Assembly (NCBI RefSeq): GCF_025370775.1 | Contig: NZ_JAMXEX010000019.1 | Span: forward strand, 1 to 46,474 | DNA from: Ancylothrix sp. D3o | GTDB lineage: Bacteria; Cyanobacteriota; Cyanobacteriia; Cyanobacteriales; Oscillatoriaceae | Direction: 5' to 3' | Length of the DNA stretch: 46,474 nucleotides | In this document: one piece after another, positions 26,333 to 35,965 of the stretch | Numbering within the stretch: the stretch's first letter is position 1 | Layout of the letters: each line of letters opens with the position of its first letter | Notes under the pieces: model-generated | The model's database searches: none | The model's input: the letters and a program-made list of their open reading frames with translations, nothing else | What the model was told of the DNA's origin: nothing | Program-made: the position numbers and the translations under genes

Positions 26333-27643
26333 TTATTCAATTGCATCCGGTAGTTCATCTTCCACAAACCACAAGCGAGGATATCGATACGCGGCAATAG
26401 TGATCAGGAGGACGGGAATTTCCATTGTAATAAATAGCAAACCAACGCCGCGACCAGGCCCTACACCAATAATTTGTCCAATGCTTCCTGCCAATAAACC
26501 GTTAGTCGCCATTAGAGGTTCAAAAATGCGTTCCGCAAGAGGGCCAGCAACAAGATAAGCGACGGGAATACATGACCAACAAATCATTTGGATGGTGGCA
26601 AAAACTCGGCCTTGAATATCGGGATGAACTTTTCGCAGATAAATAGCATTGCACCAACCATTCACGAGCGGTAAGCTGAAGAATAAGATAAAGTTAGCAA
26701 CTGCGAAAAGTGCAGCATCTGTGCGTAACCCAAATGCAAAAATGCACAGGTGAGCCAGGAGATCGAAAGCAAATATACCCCGAATTAAAGGTTTTGGCCC
26801 CCCCCAAATACTCATCGCTAGACTACCCAATAGCATCCCCGCACCGCCGATAGATTGAATCGTTCCCAAAACGGCAACGGAAGCAAAAGAAAGTACCAGG
26901 GGAGTCAGTAAAACTTCAACTAATCCGGCAACAAAGTTGTCCAGTGCGAATAGAATCAGCAGTATTAACAGTCCAGGGCGAGTGTAAATGTAAGTCCAGC
27001 CTTCAATTGCTTCGCGCCAGAGTGAAGGGTTTTCATCTGGGGAAACAGTAGCAGTTTTAACATGAGGAAAACGAACGAGTAACAGAGTGCTTACAGCAAA
27101 GAGGAAGGTGGCAAAATCAATTAAAATAATCCCTTGAAGCTGGATGATGCCGAGTAAGACTCCAGCTAGCAGGGGTGAAATTAGCTGGGCGCACGCTTCT
27201 GCTGATTGCACCATCCCACTCGCACGGGGGATAAATTCCTTCGGGACTAATGAAGAGGTCGAAGCGGTGTAAGCAGGTAACTGAAATGCTTTGCAGATGG
27301 AACTGAGGCTGACAGCAAGGTAGATATGCCAGATTTGAAGGTTTCCAGTGGCGAGTAATAAGGCGATCGCCACTGTTGTTATCCCCGCACCAAAGTCAGA
27401 TACAATCATGCACTTGCGTCGGTTCCAACGGTCTACTAAAGCCCCCGCTACGGTCGAAATCAGGATACTCGGTAGCAGAGCAAATAGCAAAATCAGAGAG
27501 AATTGGGTGACTGAACCTGTACGTTGGTACACCCACACGCCCAATGCAAAGCTTGTTAGACCCGACCCAATCAAGGATATTAGTTGTCCGAACCAGACGA
27601 GGTAAAAAACGCGCATTTTGCCGAAGGTAGAAGATTTTTTCAT
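26333..27643 (-). CDS. MFS exporter of the NRPS cluster
   Basis: A 436-aa major facilitator protein of the MFS_3 (EntS-like, drug:H+ antiporter) type. It starts with a cytoplasmic KMRVFYLVWFGQLISLIGSG, and the loop after helix 2 has ALVDRWNRRKCMIVSD, the motif A of this superfamily. About twelve hydrophobic segments are evident. Its ATG overlaps the NRPS stop (ATGA at 27640-27643), so it is translationally coupled to the NRPS and probably exports its product or gives self-protection. The C-terminal 50 residues are partly hydrophilic (WFVEDELPDAIE). Confidence 0.9.
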   Translation of the reverse strand: MKKSSTFGKMRVFYLVWFGQLISLIGSGLTSFALGVWVYQRTGSVTQFSLILLFALLPSILISTVAGALVDRWNRRKCMIVSDFGAGITTVAIALLLATGNLQIWHIYLAVSLSSICKAFQLPAYTASTSSLVPKEFIPRASGMVQSAEACAQLISPLLAGVLLGIIQLQGIILIDFATFLFAVSTLLLVRFPHVKTATVSPDENPSLWREAIEGWTYIYTRPGLLILLILFALDNFVAGLVEVLLTPLVLSFASVAVLGTIQSIGGAGMLLGSLAMSIWGGPKPLIRGIFAFDLLAHLCIFAFGLRTDAALFAVANFILFFSLPLVNGWCNAIYLRKVHPDIQGRVFATIQMICWSCIPVAYLVAGPLAERIFEPLMATNGLLAGSIGQIIGVGPGRGVGLLFITMEIPVLLITIAAYRYPRLWFVEDELPDAIE

Positions 27644-30600
27644 TCGACACCTTCTCTATACTTTTCTTCAAATTGCTCAAATGCACCAATCTTTATTTCT
27701 GGTGATTCGACGAGTTTTTGCAAAATTTCTTGATAATAGTTAAAAAACCGTTTGATAGTTTCACTGCCAAATAAATCTGTGTTGTAAAAAGCATAAATTT
27801 CGATAGTTTTAGATCCCTCTGAAGCAGAATAAATATAAAGTTCTAGGGGAATTTCTTCATCCCACAGTTTGTCTTTGTCCGAATCCAGTACAAGTTCTGA
27901 TACAAACCTTTCCTCAGAACTTTTTATGGGAGGAACTATAGTAACGCTAGCCGAGAAGGTCAATTCTCTCTTAGTTTTGACAGTTTCAATGACTTGTTGT
28001 AAAGGAATCTCCTTGTTTGCAATCGCTTCATTAAGTGTTTCTCGAACCTGATCTAAAAGAGTTACTCCTGTTTGTTCGTCATTAAGCTGTGATTGTAAAA
28101 TTATGTCATTAATAAAGCAACCGAGCATTGTTTCAAGTTCTGGAATGCTGCGATTGCCAATGGTCGCCACTATCAGAATTTCGTTTTGTCTGTGATATTT
28201 GAATAACAGGAGAGTCAAAGCAGTAAGGAGAATGGTAGACGGGGTAACGCTTTGAGAACGGCTCAAGCCTTCAAGGGCTATGACTAGATCTTCTCTTAAG
28301 GTTAAAGAGTAGGAAGAAGCGCGATCGCTATTAGAATTAAGTCTTGATTCTCGCTCAGGCTTGTATTCTGGTTGTTGTAAAGAAACAGCTAGTTTTTCCA
28401 CCCAATAGTTAAGTTGCCGAGCCAAAACTTCTTCATTAAACCGTTGACGTTGCCAGAGAGTAAAATCAGCGTATTGCAGTGGTAGTTCAGGTAAGGGCGA
28501 AGGTAAGCCATTTGAGAAAGCGGTATAAAGCGTTTGTAACTCTTGCACAAAGATGCCGATTGACCAGCCATCGGTGATGATATGGTGCATCGGTATTAGC
28601 AGCCAATGCTCTTGAGAAGACAATCGCACCAGTGTTGTCTTAATTAAGGGGCCATGAGCTAAGTCAAAGTGGTAGTTCATCTCTCGTTCAGAGAAATGAA
28701 GTGCTTCAGTTTCTCGCTTTGCCGAAGGTAAATTTTGTAAGTCTACTATTTTTAAAGGGAGAGTCAGTTCTGGGGCAATTACCTGCACAGGTTGACCTTT
28801 CACCATAGGAAAAGTAGTCCGCAAGCTTTCGTGGCGACGGATAATTTCGTTGATGCTTTTTTCCAATGCTTCTGAAGAAACCTTGAAAGTCAACCGTAAA
28901 GCAACACCACTGTTGCAGGCACAACTATGCGGATTTAATTGCTGAACGTGCCAGATATACTCTTGTTGAATAGAGAGTGGCAGATGCCCTTCTCGTGTTG
29001 TAGGGACAAGAGGTGGTAAGCTCTGGGACGCAATGCTATAGTCCGATAGCTCTTGTAATGCCGTAGTATACTCAGTTTCCAGTATCTGGCACAGGGAAGC
29101 AATGGTAGGTGCTTCAAATAAATAGCGTAGGGGAAGTTCAATCGCAAAAACTTGTCTGATGCGCGAGATAATTTGAGTTGCCAGCAGAGAGTGTCCACCC
29201 AATTCAAAGAAGTTGTCGTTGATACCAACTCTTTTTAATCCCAGGACTTCAGCCCAGATAGCAGCCATTTTTGTTTCAGTCGGGGTGCCAGGGGCGACAA
29301 ATTGGTCTTCCTGTTCATTGTGAAAGTTATCTGGTAGGGGTAAGGCGCGACGGTCTATTTTACCGTTGGGTGTCAGGGGTAGTGCTTTCATCAGCACAAA
29401 TGCGCTCGGTATCATGTAATCAGGTAGCTTTTGTTTCAGGTAGTGGCGCAGGTTCCGAGTCACAGTGCGCTGTAAAGTTTTCCACAAGTCTTGAGTGTCC
29501 AACTGATAATCTACGCTTCGGTCAATTTGAGCCTGTTCGCTGGGTGTAAGATGAAAGCGAATCCCAGCCTGTGGTGGACGTGACCAAACTACTGACCCAG
29601 AAAGCCAGCGAAGTTCGCTCTCTCCAGGTAGTTGCAGATGCACGCGGACACTCTTACCTGGCTCGGTAGCTGGCATCTCCACCAAACCAACGCCGCCAGT
29701 GGAGATATCCTGTGTGTGGATTGTGATGATGTTACCGTTTAGTTCTAGTTGGCATTCACTGTGATAAGGGACACGTTCTGGAATCAGGTTAGAAACTAGA
29801 TAAGCTACTATGCGCTTGTTCCCAGGTGCATCTTCTCGGTCAATGACTGTGATGGAGCGCACGTTCGGGTGTTTTGCCAGTACCGCCTCAATTTCTCCCA
29901 GTTCAATGCGAAAACCGCGAACCTTCACTTGCTCATCTATCCGACCAAGATATTCGATATTGCCGTCGGGCAGATAGCGAACTTGATCTCCAGTTTTATA
30001 AAGGCGTTCAGTGGCAGAGTCACTGAAGGGGTTGGGAATGAATCGCTCATCGGTTAACTCAGGACGATTGAGATACCCCCGTGCCAAACCAGCACCACCG
30101 ATGTGCAACTCACCCGGTACGCCTATCGGTACAGGCTGTCCGTTCCGATCTAAGATGTAGGTACAGACATTCCCAAGAGGACGACCGATGGGCAACTCCC
30201 TCAATGCCGTATCGTCTGCTGATAACTCGTATATGGTAGCTCCTATAGTCGCTTCTGTTGGGCCGTAATTATTCAATAGGCGTACTTGTTGTCCTACACA
30301 TTCAAACCAGGTTTTCAGTCGTTCTGGCAGTGCTTTTTCTCCCCCAAGAATGACCAAACGTAAAGAAGGAGGTAATGCAAGAGTTTTTTGGCTTAAGAAA
30401 GCAGTCAATTCATGCCAGTAGGCTGTGGGCAAAGCCATTACACTTATTTCCCAGTTCTGGCATTTCTGCAAAAATCCCTCAAAAGAATCCAGCATTGTAT
30501 CGGTACGCAATACCAGTGTTGCACCCGATGCCAAGCTGGTATAAATTTCTTCGGCACTGACATCAAAACTAATTGAGGAGAATTGCAGAATGCGATCTGA

Positions 30601-33600
30601 CTTCTCTATTTGATATTCAGTGATCGCAACCGTCGTGTAATTGACTAGGGATTTGTGTTCGATTAAAACGCCTTTAGGTTTTCCAGTAGATCCTGATGTG
30701 TAAATAACGTAAGCTAAATTTTCAGGCTGTACTTCGCTTGAAGGATTTTCTTGACTGTGTAAAGATATTTCTTCCCAACCAGAATCTAAGCAGACAAGAC
30801 GAGCCGAATTAGGAGGAAGTTTCTCAACTAGCTTCTGTTGGGTGAGTAGCACTGGTACAGAAGAATCTTCTAGCATAAAAGCCAAACGTTCTTTTGGATA
30901 TGCTGGGTCGAGTGGAACGTAAGCAGCGCCTGCTTTCAAGATGCCCAACAAACCAATTATCATTTCAAGCGATCGCTCTACACAAATTCCCACTAAAACT
31001 TCAGGTTTTACCCTTAAAGTTTGCAAATAATGTGCTAACTGATTGGCTTTTACATTCAATTCTCGATAAGTCAGTTGTTCCTCTTCAAAAACCACCGACA
31101 CAGCATCAGGAATTAATTCCACTTGTTTTTCAAACAATTGATGGATGCACTTATCTTGAGGATAATATTTCTGAGTATGATTCCACTCTATTAACAACTG
31201 ATGCTCTTGGGTTTTATTCAGTAAAGGTAACTCTAAAATTGGCGTTTTGGGATTTGCAACAATTTCTGATAATAAGGTTTGTAAATAATTTGTCATTCGA
31301 GCGATAGTTGACCCATCAAACAAGTCAGTATTGTATTCCCATTGCCCAAGAAAACCATCATTAGTATTCTGGAACGATAAATCTAAATCAAACTTAGCGT
31401 AGTTAGTTTCTCCTATCAATCGGCTGAATTCTAATGCAGGTAAAGAGAAGTTAGATATCTGCTCATTTTCAACCCCAAACATGACCTGAAATACAGGGGA
31501 ATGACTTAAAGAACGCTCTGGTTGCAATACTTCTACTACCTCCTCAAACGGCATATCTTGATGAGCGTATGCTTCCAATGTCACTTCCCTGACTTGACTT
31601 ACTAACTCTTCAAAACTGGGATTTAAGGATAAATTAGTTCGCAGAGCTAAAGTATTGACAAAAAAGCCAATTAACCCTTCGACTTCCCGATAATGACGAT
31701 TGGCAATCGGTGAACCTACGACAATATCATCTTGACCTGATAAGCGATAGAGCAAAGTTTGAAATGCGGCTAAAAGCAACATAAATGGGGTGACACCCAT
31801 GCGATGAGAAAGTGAAATAATCGCTTCACTGAGTTCTACAGAAAGTTGAAAAGATTGCTGTGCGCCACGATAAGTTTGAATCGCTGGTCTGGGTCGATCT
31901 GTAGGTAATTCTAATAAAGTAGGAACATCTTTGAGTTGTTGTTGCCAGTAATTAAGCTGTGTTTGGAATATTTCACCCGTAAACCAGTTTCGTTGCCAAA
32001 CAGCAAAGTCAGCATATTGTATCGGTAATTCGGGTAAGGTTGGAGTTTGATGATTACACAATGCTGTATAGATAATGCTTAATTCCCGTTCCAGAATCTC
32101 CATTGACCACCCATCAGCAATAATATGATGTAAAACTAAGACTAAGATATAATCTTGTTCACCTAATTTAAGTAAAGAGCTTCTGAGTAACGGTTCTTCC
32201 TGGAGGTTGAAAGGTTGATTGGCTAACTCATTAGCTAATCTTTGAGCTTCAGCTTCTCTCTCCTCTTCAGATAAATTTACCAATTCTCTAATCGGTAATT
32301 TCAATTGAAAATTTGCCTGAATAATTTGAACGGGTCTTCCATCCCTGGCTATAAAGTTGGTGCGTAAGCTTTCGTGACGGTGAATAATTTCATTGAAACT
32401 GTTCTCTAAAACCTCAATATTAAGTTGACCTTTTAAACGAAAAATGTGGGGAATGTTGTAAAAGGAACTTTCCGGTTGTAGTTGGTCGAGGAACCACAAT
32501 CTAGATTGAGCAAAGGATAAGGGGATTTCGGTATTGCGGTCACGGGGTAATATGGGCGTTATTTGTACAGATTGTTCGCCCAAGAGTAATATTTGAATGC
32601 GTTCTCCTAGTTCGACAATTGTGGGGAATTCAAATACATGGCGTAAGGGGATTTCCACACCAAAACTTGTGCCAATTTTAGAAATTATTTGAGTCGCTAA
32701 TAAGGAATGGCCTCCCAAGGTAAAGAAATTATCGTTAATACCTATTTGTTTTATTCCCAGCACTTCTGCCCAAATGTTGACTAATATTTCTTCTATGGGA
32801 GTGTGTGGAGCTACAAAAGTTAATTCGAGTTCGGAACGAATAGATGGGGTAGGTAGGGCGCGACGGTCAATTTTTCCACTGGGAGTTAAGGGGAGGTGTT
32901 CCAGTCTAACAAAAGCACTGGGTATCATGTAATCAGGGAGTTGCTTTTTGAGGAAATGACGCAGTTCGCTAATGCTGAGCGATACTTCTGTTTGGGATAC
33001 CAGATAAGCAACTAATTGTTGGTTGCCTGTGGTATTTTCCAGGGCAATTACTGCGGTTTCTTTTATAGCTGGGTGTTGAGCTAATAATGCCTCAATTTCG
33101 CCTAGTTCAATGCGAAAACCACGAATTTTAACTTGATTGTCGATGCGGCCAAGATATTCGATGTTGCCGTCTGTTAGATAACGGGCTAGGTCGCCTGTTT
33201 TGTAGAGGCGAGAAGAGGGTTCATTGCTAAAAGAGTTGAAGATAAATTTCTCATCGGTCAGTTCTGGACGGTTGAGGTAGCCTTTTGCTAGTCCCACACC
33301 AGCAATATGCAATTCCCCAGGAACCCCGATGGGAACGGGTTGGAGATAGCGATCGAGAATATAGATTTGCGTGTTGTCAATTGGTCGTCCAATTGATAGC
33401 ACTCCAGTACCTTTAAAACATCGCGCAATAGTAGCGCAGACAGTAGATTCAGTTGGGCCGTAGAGATTGAAAAAACGCCGTCCATTTGCCCATCTTTCCA
33501 CCAAAGAAGGAGGACACTCCTCTCCTCCTACGACAATATTCTCTAAATCGGGTAATTCCTCATCAGGCAAAACCGCAAGCACAGATGGCACAAAGTTAGC

Positions 33601-35907
33601 ATGGGTGATTTTTTGCTCCTTCAATAGCTGGAGCAACGCTGGCCCTGGTTGCAATTCTTCTCGCGTTCCCAGACAGAGCTTACCCCCCGCACAAAGAGCC
33701 ATGATAATTTCCCAGATAGAAGCGTCAAAGCTAATGGAAGCAAACTGGAGAACACGGCTATCTGGTCGCACGTTAAATAGCTTGATTTGTAATTGAACTA
33801 GATTGGACAATCCTTGATGAGCGACGAGAACTCCTTTAGGTTTTCCGGTTGAGCCAGAGGTATAAATGACATAAGCTAAGTTCTCAGGTGTTACTTCGGT
33901 AATGGGAGTAAGTTTACTTCTATGAGAAATTTCTTCCCAATCAGAATCTAAGCAGACTACCTGTGCTTGATGCTCTGGTAACGAGGCGACCAGTTTTTGT
34001 TGAGTCAGTAAAACTGGCAGCCCTGAATCATCGAGCATATAGGCGATGCGCTCTGGCGGGTAGGCAGGGTCTATGGGGACGTAAGCGCCTCCAGCTTTGA
34101 GGACGCCTAATATTCCTACGATCGTATCAAAGGAACGTTCAACGCAGATGCCTACCAAAACTTCAGGTTTTACACCTAGCGATTCGCTACGCGACAGCTT
34201 CGCTGAACGCAGATAGTGAGCCAACTGATTCGCTTTTGCATTCAACTCTCGATAGGTGAGTTGTTCTCCTTCAAACACTACTGCCACAGCGTCAGGACTT
34301 AGCTCAACCTGCTCTTCAAATAACTGATGGATACACTTATCAAAGGGATACTCAGCCCATGTATTGTTCCACTCAACTAATAGCTGATGTCTTTCCGACT
34401 CGGTAAGCAAAGGTAATTCAGAAATCGGCTGTTCTGGATTGGCTACAGATCCTACTAATAATGTTTGGAAATGCCCCGCCATTCTCTCAATGGTTGCCGC
34501 CTCAAACAAATCTGTATTGTAAACCCAATTAAGAACTAACGAACCAGCTTGATTCAATATCATTAAATCTAAATCCAAACCCGCTCCCCTCTGACCCATT
34601 GTCAAGGTTTCAATTTCTAATTCAGAAACTCCAGAGGACTGAGCTAAAGTATTGCGTCTTAATTCATTAAACGTAAAAGATACTTGAAAAATAGGGGATA
34701 TACTCGGATCTCTTTCTACATTTAATTTTTCTACTAATAAAGGGAACGGATAAGTAGAATTTGACAATGCCTCCAATACTGTTTGACGCATTCTCGCTAA
34801 AAACTCTTTAAACGTTGGATTACCAGAAACATCCCCACGCACAACAACTGGATTGGTAAAATAGCCAACTATTCCTTCAAACTCAGCGCGATCGCGTCCT
34901 AATGTAGGAGTTCCTAACAAGATATCTTTTTGACCTGTATAGCGGTAAAGCAAGACCTGAAATACTGCCATTAAGGTCGTGTAAAGCGTTGTTCCTTCTG
35001 CTTTTGCCAATGCCTTTAATTGCTGAACCAGTTTTTCATCCAAGTTAACAGTATATTTAGCACCTGCATAAGTCTGCACTGGCGGTCTTTTCCTATCTAT
35101 AGGAAGGTCTAAAATTGGTAACTCTCCAGCTAATTTTGAGTGCCAATAGCCCCACAAACGTTCTCCTTCTACACTTTCTAGCTTTTGTTGCAGCCAGTTG
35201 GTGTAATCAGTATATGAGAGACAAGGCGGTAGACAGTTAGGAGAGAAGTTCTGACCTTTTTGAACTATTTCTTTATATAAAATCCGAAATTCTTGTATTA
35301 GTAAATCGAAAGACCAGAAATCAAAGGCAATGTGATGAACAACCAGCAGCAAGATATATTCTTGAGGCGATCGCGCATATAGGCTAAGACGCAATATCGG
35401 CCCATCTTCCAAGTCAAAAGGTCGATCTGCTTCTGCTAGTATCTGCCTATTAAAATTATCCTCACTGCAACTAACCGCATCTATAAGCGGAATATCAACC
35501 TTTGTGTCTTTTAAAACTTGCACTGGTTGACCGTTATAAGTCTTATAAACCGTCCGCAGAATTGGATGACGTTCTAATAAAATCTGCCAAGTAAGATTTA
35601 ATTTATTAATGTCTACAACCGAACCTATCCGTACAGTAGCGTACAGATTATAAGCAACACTATCAGGCGCAATTTCATAAAGAACCCATAGTGCTTTTTG
35701 ACCGTGAGATAAAGGTTGGAACGACGATTTTTCCGGTGTTGCTACCAAACGCAGTTGCTCTATAATTTCCGCTTTATGCTGACGCAAAATATCTAATATT
35801 GTGGGCGTTAAAACGCCTTGAGGAGCGCGATAGCGTAGATTCTCATCTTCAACCCACAGTTGGATGCCCTTTTTAGATAAATCGTTTAATAATTCAGTGA
35901 CGATCAT
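27640..35907 (-). CDS. Two-module NRPS (TubC-C-A-T-C-A[PilZ]-T-C)
   Basis: 2755 aa from ATG 35907, chosen because GGGAGG sits 10 bp upstream; an ATG 18 bp earlier overlaps that site. Domains: TubC-like docking 1-55; C1 ~60-490 with VVHHIAFDFWSF, where the usual G after D is F; A1 ~515-1030 with YTSGSTGKPKGV and NLYGPTES; T1 with GGHSLLATQ near 1067; C2 with LHHIIADGWS near 1263; A2 ~1590-2190 with YTSGSTGKPKGV and NNYGPTEA; T2 GGHSLLATQ near 2239; C3 ~2310-2750 with MHHIITDGWS. A2 carries an insertion at ~2045-2130 between RGFRIELGEIEAV and LPDYMIPSAF. It reads TQDISTGGVGL, SGSVVWSRPPQAGIRF and is PilZ-like. No thioesterase. My reading of the A1 pocket starts D-A-W and of A2 D-V-E; no substrate is called. 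Confidence 0.95.
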   Translation of the reverse strand: MIVTELLNDLSKKGIQLWVEDENLRYRAPQGVLTPTILDILRQHKAEIIEQLRLVATPEKSSFQPLSHGQKALWVLYEIAPDSVAYNLYATVRIGSVVDINKLNLTWQILLERHPILRTVYKTYNGQPVQVLKDTKVDIPLIDAVSCSEDNFNRQILAEADRPFDLEDGPILRLSLYARSPQEYILLLVVHHIAFDFWSFDLLIQEFRILYKEIVQKGQNFSPNCLPPCLSYTDYTNWLQQKLESVEGERLWGYWHSKLAGELPILDLPIDRKRPPVQTYAGAKYTVNLDEKLVQQLKALAKAEGTTLYTTLMAVFQVLLYRYTGQKDILLGTPTLGRDRAEFEGIVGYFTNPVVVRGDVSGNPTFKEFLARMRQTVLEALSNSTYPFPLLVEKLNVERDPSISPIFQVSFTFNELRRNTLAQSSGVSELEIETLTMGQRGAGLDLDLMILNQAGSLVLNWVYNTDLFEAATIERMAGHFQTLLVGSVANPEQPISELPLLTESERHQLLVEWNNTWAEYPFDKCIHQLFEEQVELSPDAVAVVFEGEQLTYRELNAKANQLAHYLRSAKLSRSESLGVKPEVLVGICVERSFDTIVGILGVLKAGGAYVPIDPAYPPERIAYMLDDSGLPVLLTQQKLVASLPEHQAQVVCLDSDWEEISHRSKLTPITEVTPENLAYVIYTSGSTGKPKGVLVAHQGLSNLVQLQIKLFNVRPDSRVLQFASISFDASIWEIIMALCAGGKLCLGTREELQPGPALLQLLKEQKITHANFVPSVLAVLPDEELPDLENIVVGGEECPPSLVERWANGRRFFNLYGPTESTVCATIARCFKGTGVLSIGRPIDNTQIYILDRYLQPVPIGVPGELHIAGVGLAKGYLNRPELTDEKFIFNSFSNEPSSRLYKTGDLARYLTDGNIEYLGRIDNQVKIRGFRIELGEIEALLAQHPAIKETAVIALENTTGNQQLVAYLVSQTEVSLSISELRHFLKKQLPDYMIPSAFVRLEHLPLTPSGKIDRRALPTPSIRSELELTFVAPHTPIEEILVNIWAEVLGIKQIGINDNFFTLGGHSLLATQIISKIGTSFGVEIPLRHVFEFPTIVELGERIQILLLGEQSVQITPILPRDRNTEIPLSFAQSRLWFLDQLQPESSFYNIPHIFRLKGQLNIEVLENSFNEIIHRHESLRTNFIARDGRPVQIIQANFQLKLPIRELVNLSEEEREAEAQRLANELANQPFNLQEEPLLRSSLLKLGEQDYILVLVLHHIIADGWSMEILERELSIIYTALCNHQTPTLPELPIQYADFAVWQRNWFTGEIFQTQLNYWQQQLKDVPTLLELPTDRPRPAIQTYRGAQQSFQLSVELSEAIISLSHRMGVTPFMLLLAAFQTLLYRLSGQDDIVVGSPIANRHYREVEGLIGFFVNTLALRTNLSLNPSFEELVSQVREVTLEAYAHQDMPFEEVVEVLQPERSLSHSPVFQVMFGVENEQISNFSLPALEFSRLIGETNYAKFDLDLSFQNTNDGFLGQWEYNTDLFDGSTIARMTNYLQTLLSEIVANPKTPILELPLLNKTQEHQLLIEWNHTQKYYPQDKCIHQLFEKQVELIPDAVSVVFEEEQLTYRELNVKANQLAHYLQTLRVKPEVLVGICVERSLEMIIGLLGILKAGAAYVPLDPAYPKERLAFMLEDSSVPVLLTQQKLVEKLPPNSARLVCLDSGWEEISLHSQENPSSEVQPENLAYVIYTSGSTGKPKGVLIEHKSLVNYTTVAITEYQIEKSDRILQFSSISFDVSAEEIYTSLASGATLVLRTDTMLDSFEGFLQKCQNWEISVMALPTAYWHELTAFLSQKTLALPPSLRLVILGGEKALPERLKTWFECVGQQVRLLNNYGPTEATIGATIYELSADDTALRELPIGRPLGNVCTYILDRNGQPVPIGVPGELHIGGAGLARGYLNRPELTDERFIPNPFSDSATERLYKTGDQVRYLPDGNIEYLGRIDEQVKVRGFRIELGEIEAVLAKHPNVRSITVIDREDAPGNKRIVAYLVSNLIPERVPYHSECQLELNGNIITIHTQDISTGGVGLVEMPATEPGKSVRVHLQLPGESELRWLSGSVVWSRPPQAGIRFHLTPSEQAQIDRSVDYQLDTQDLWKTLQRTVTRNLRHYLKQKLPDYMIPSAFVLMKALPLTPNGKIDRRALPLPDNFHNEQEDQFVAPGTPTETKMAAIWAEVLGLKRVGINDNFFELGGHSLLATQIISRIRQVFAIELPLRYLFEAPTIASLCQILETEYTTALQELSDYSIASQSLPPLVPTTREGHLPLSIQQEYIWHVQQLNPHSCACNSGVALRLTFKVSSEALEKSINEIIRRHESLRTTFPMVKGQPVQVIAPELTLPLKIVDLQNLPSAKRETEALHFSEREMNYHFDLAHGPLIKTTLVRLSSQEHWLLIPMHHIITDGWSIGIFVQELQTLYTAFSNGLPSPLPELPLQYADFTLWQRQRFNEEVLARQLNYWVEKLAVSLQQPEYKPERESRLNSNSDRASSYSLTLREDLVIALEGLSRSQSVTPSTILLTALTLLLFKYHRQNEILIVATIGNRSIPELETMLGCFINDIILQSQLNDEQTGVTLLDQVRETLNEAIANKEIPLQQVIETVKTKRELTFSASVTIVPPIKSSEERFVSELVLDSDKDKLWDEEIPLELYIYSASEGSKTIEIYAFYNTDLFGSETIKRFFNYYQEILQKLVESPEIKIGAFEQFEEKYREGVE

Positions 35908-35917
35908 AGCGTTATTT

Positions 35918-35923
35918 CCTCCC
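35918..35923 (-). promoter_or_regulatory. Ribosome binding site that sets the NRPS start
   Basis: GGGAGG on the minus strand, 10 bp before ATG 35907. The longer reading frame would start inside this site, so the internal ATG (protein start MIVTELLNDLSKKG) is preferred. Confidence 0.7.
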
Positions 35924-35965
35924 ATATTTCAATTTGCCGGTTTTTTGAAAAATTTTTTGTTATTA

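Noticed and set aside
33467-33796. Plus-strand frames antisense to the NRPS and helicase
   Set aside because: Shadows of the strong coding pattern on the minus strand; none has a ribosome site or a recognisable product.
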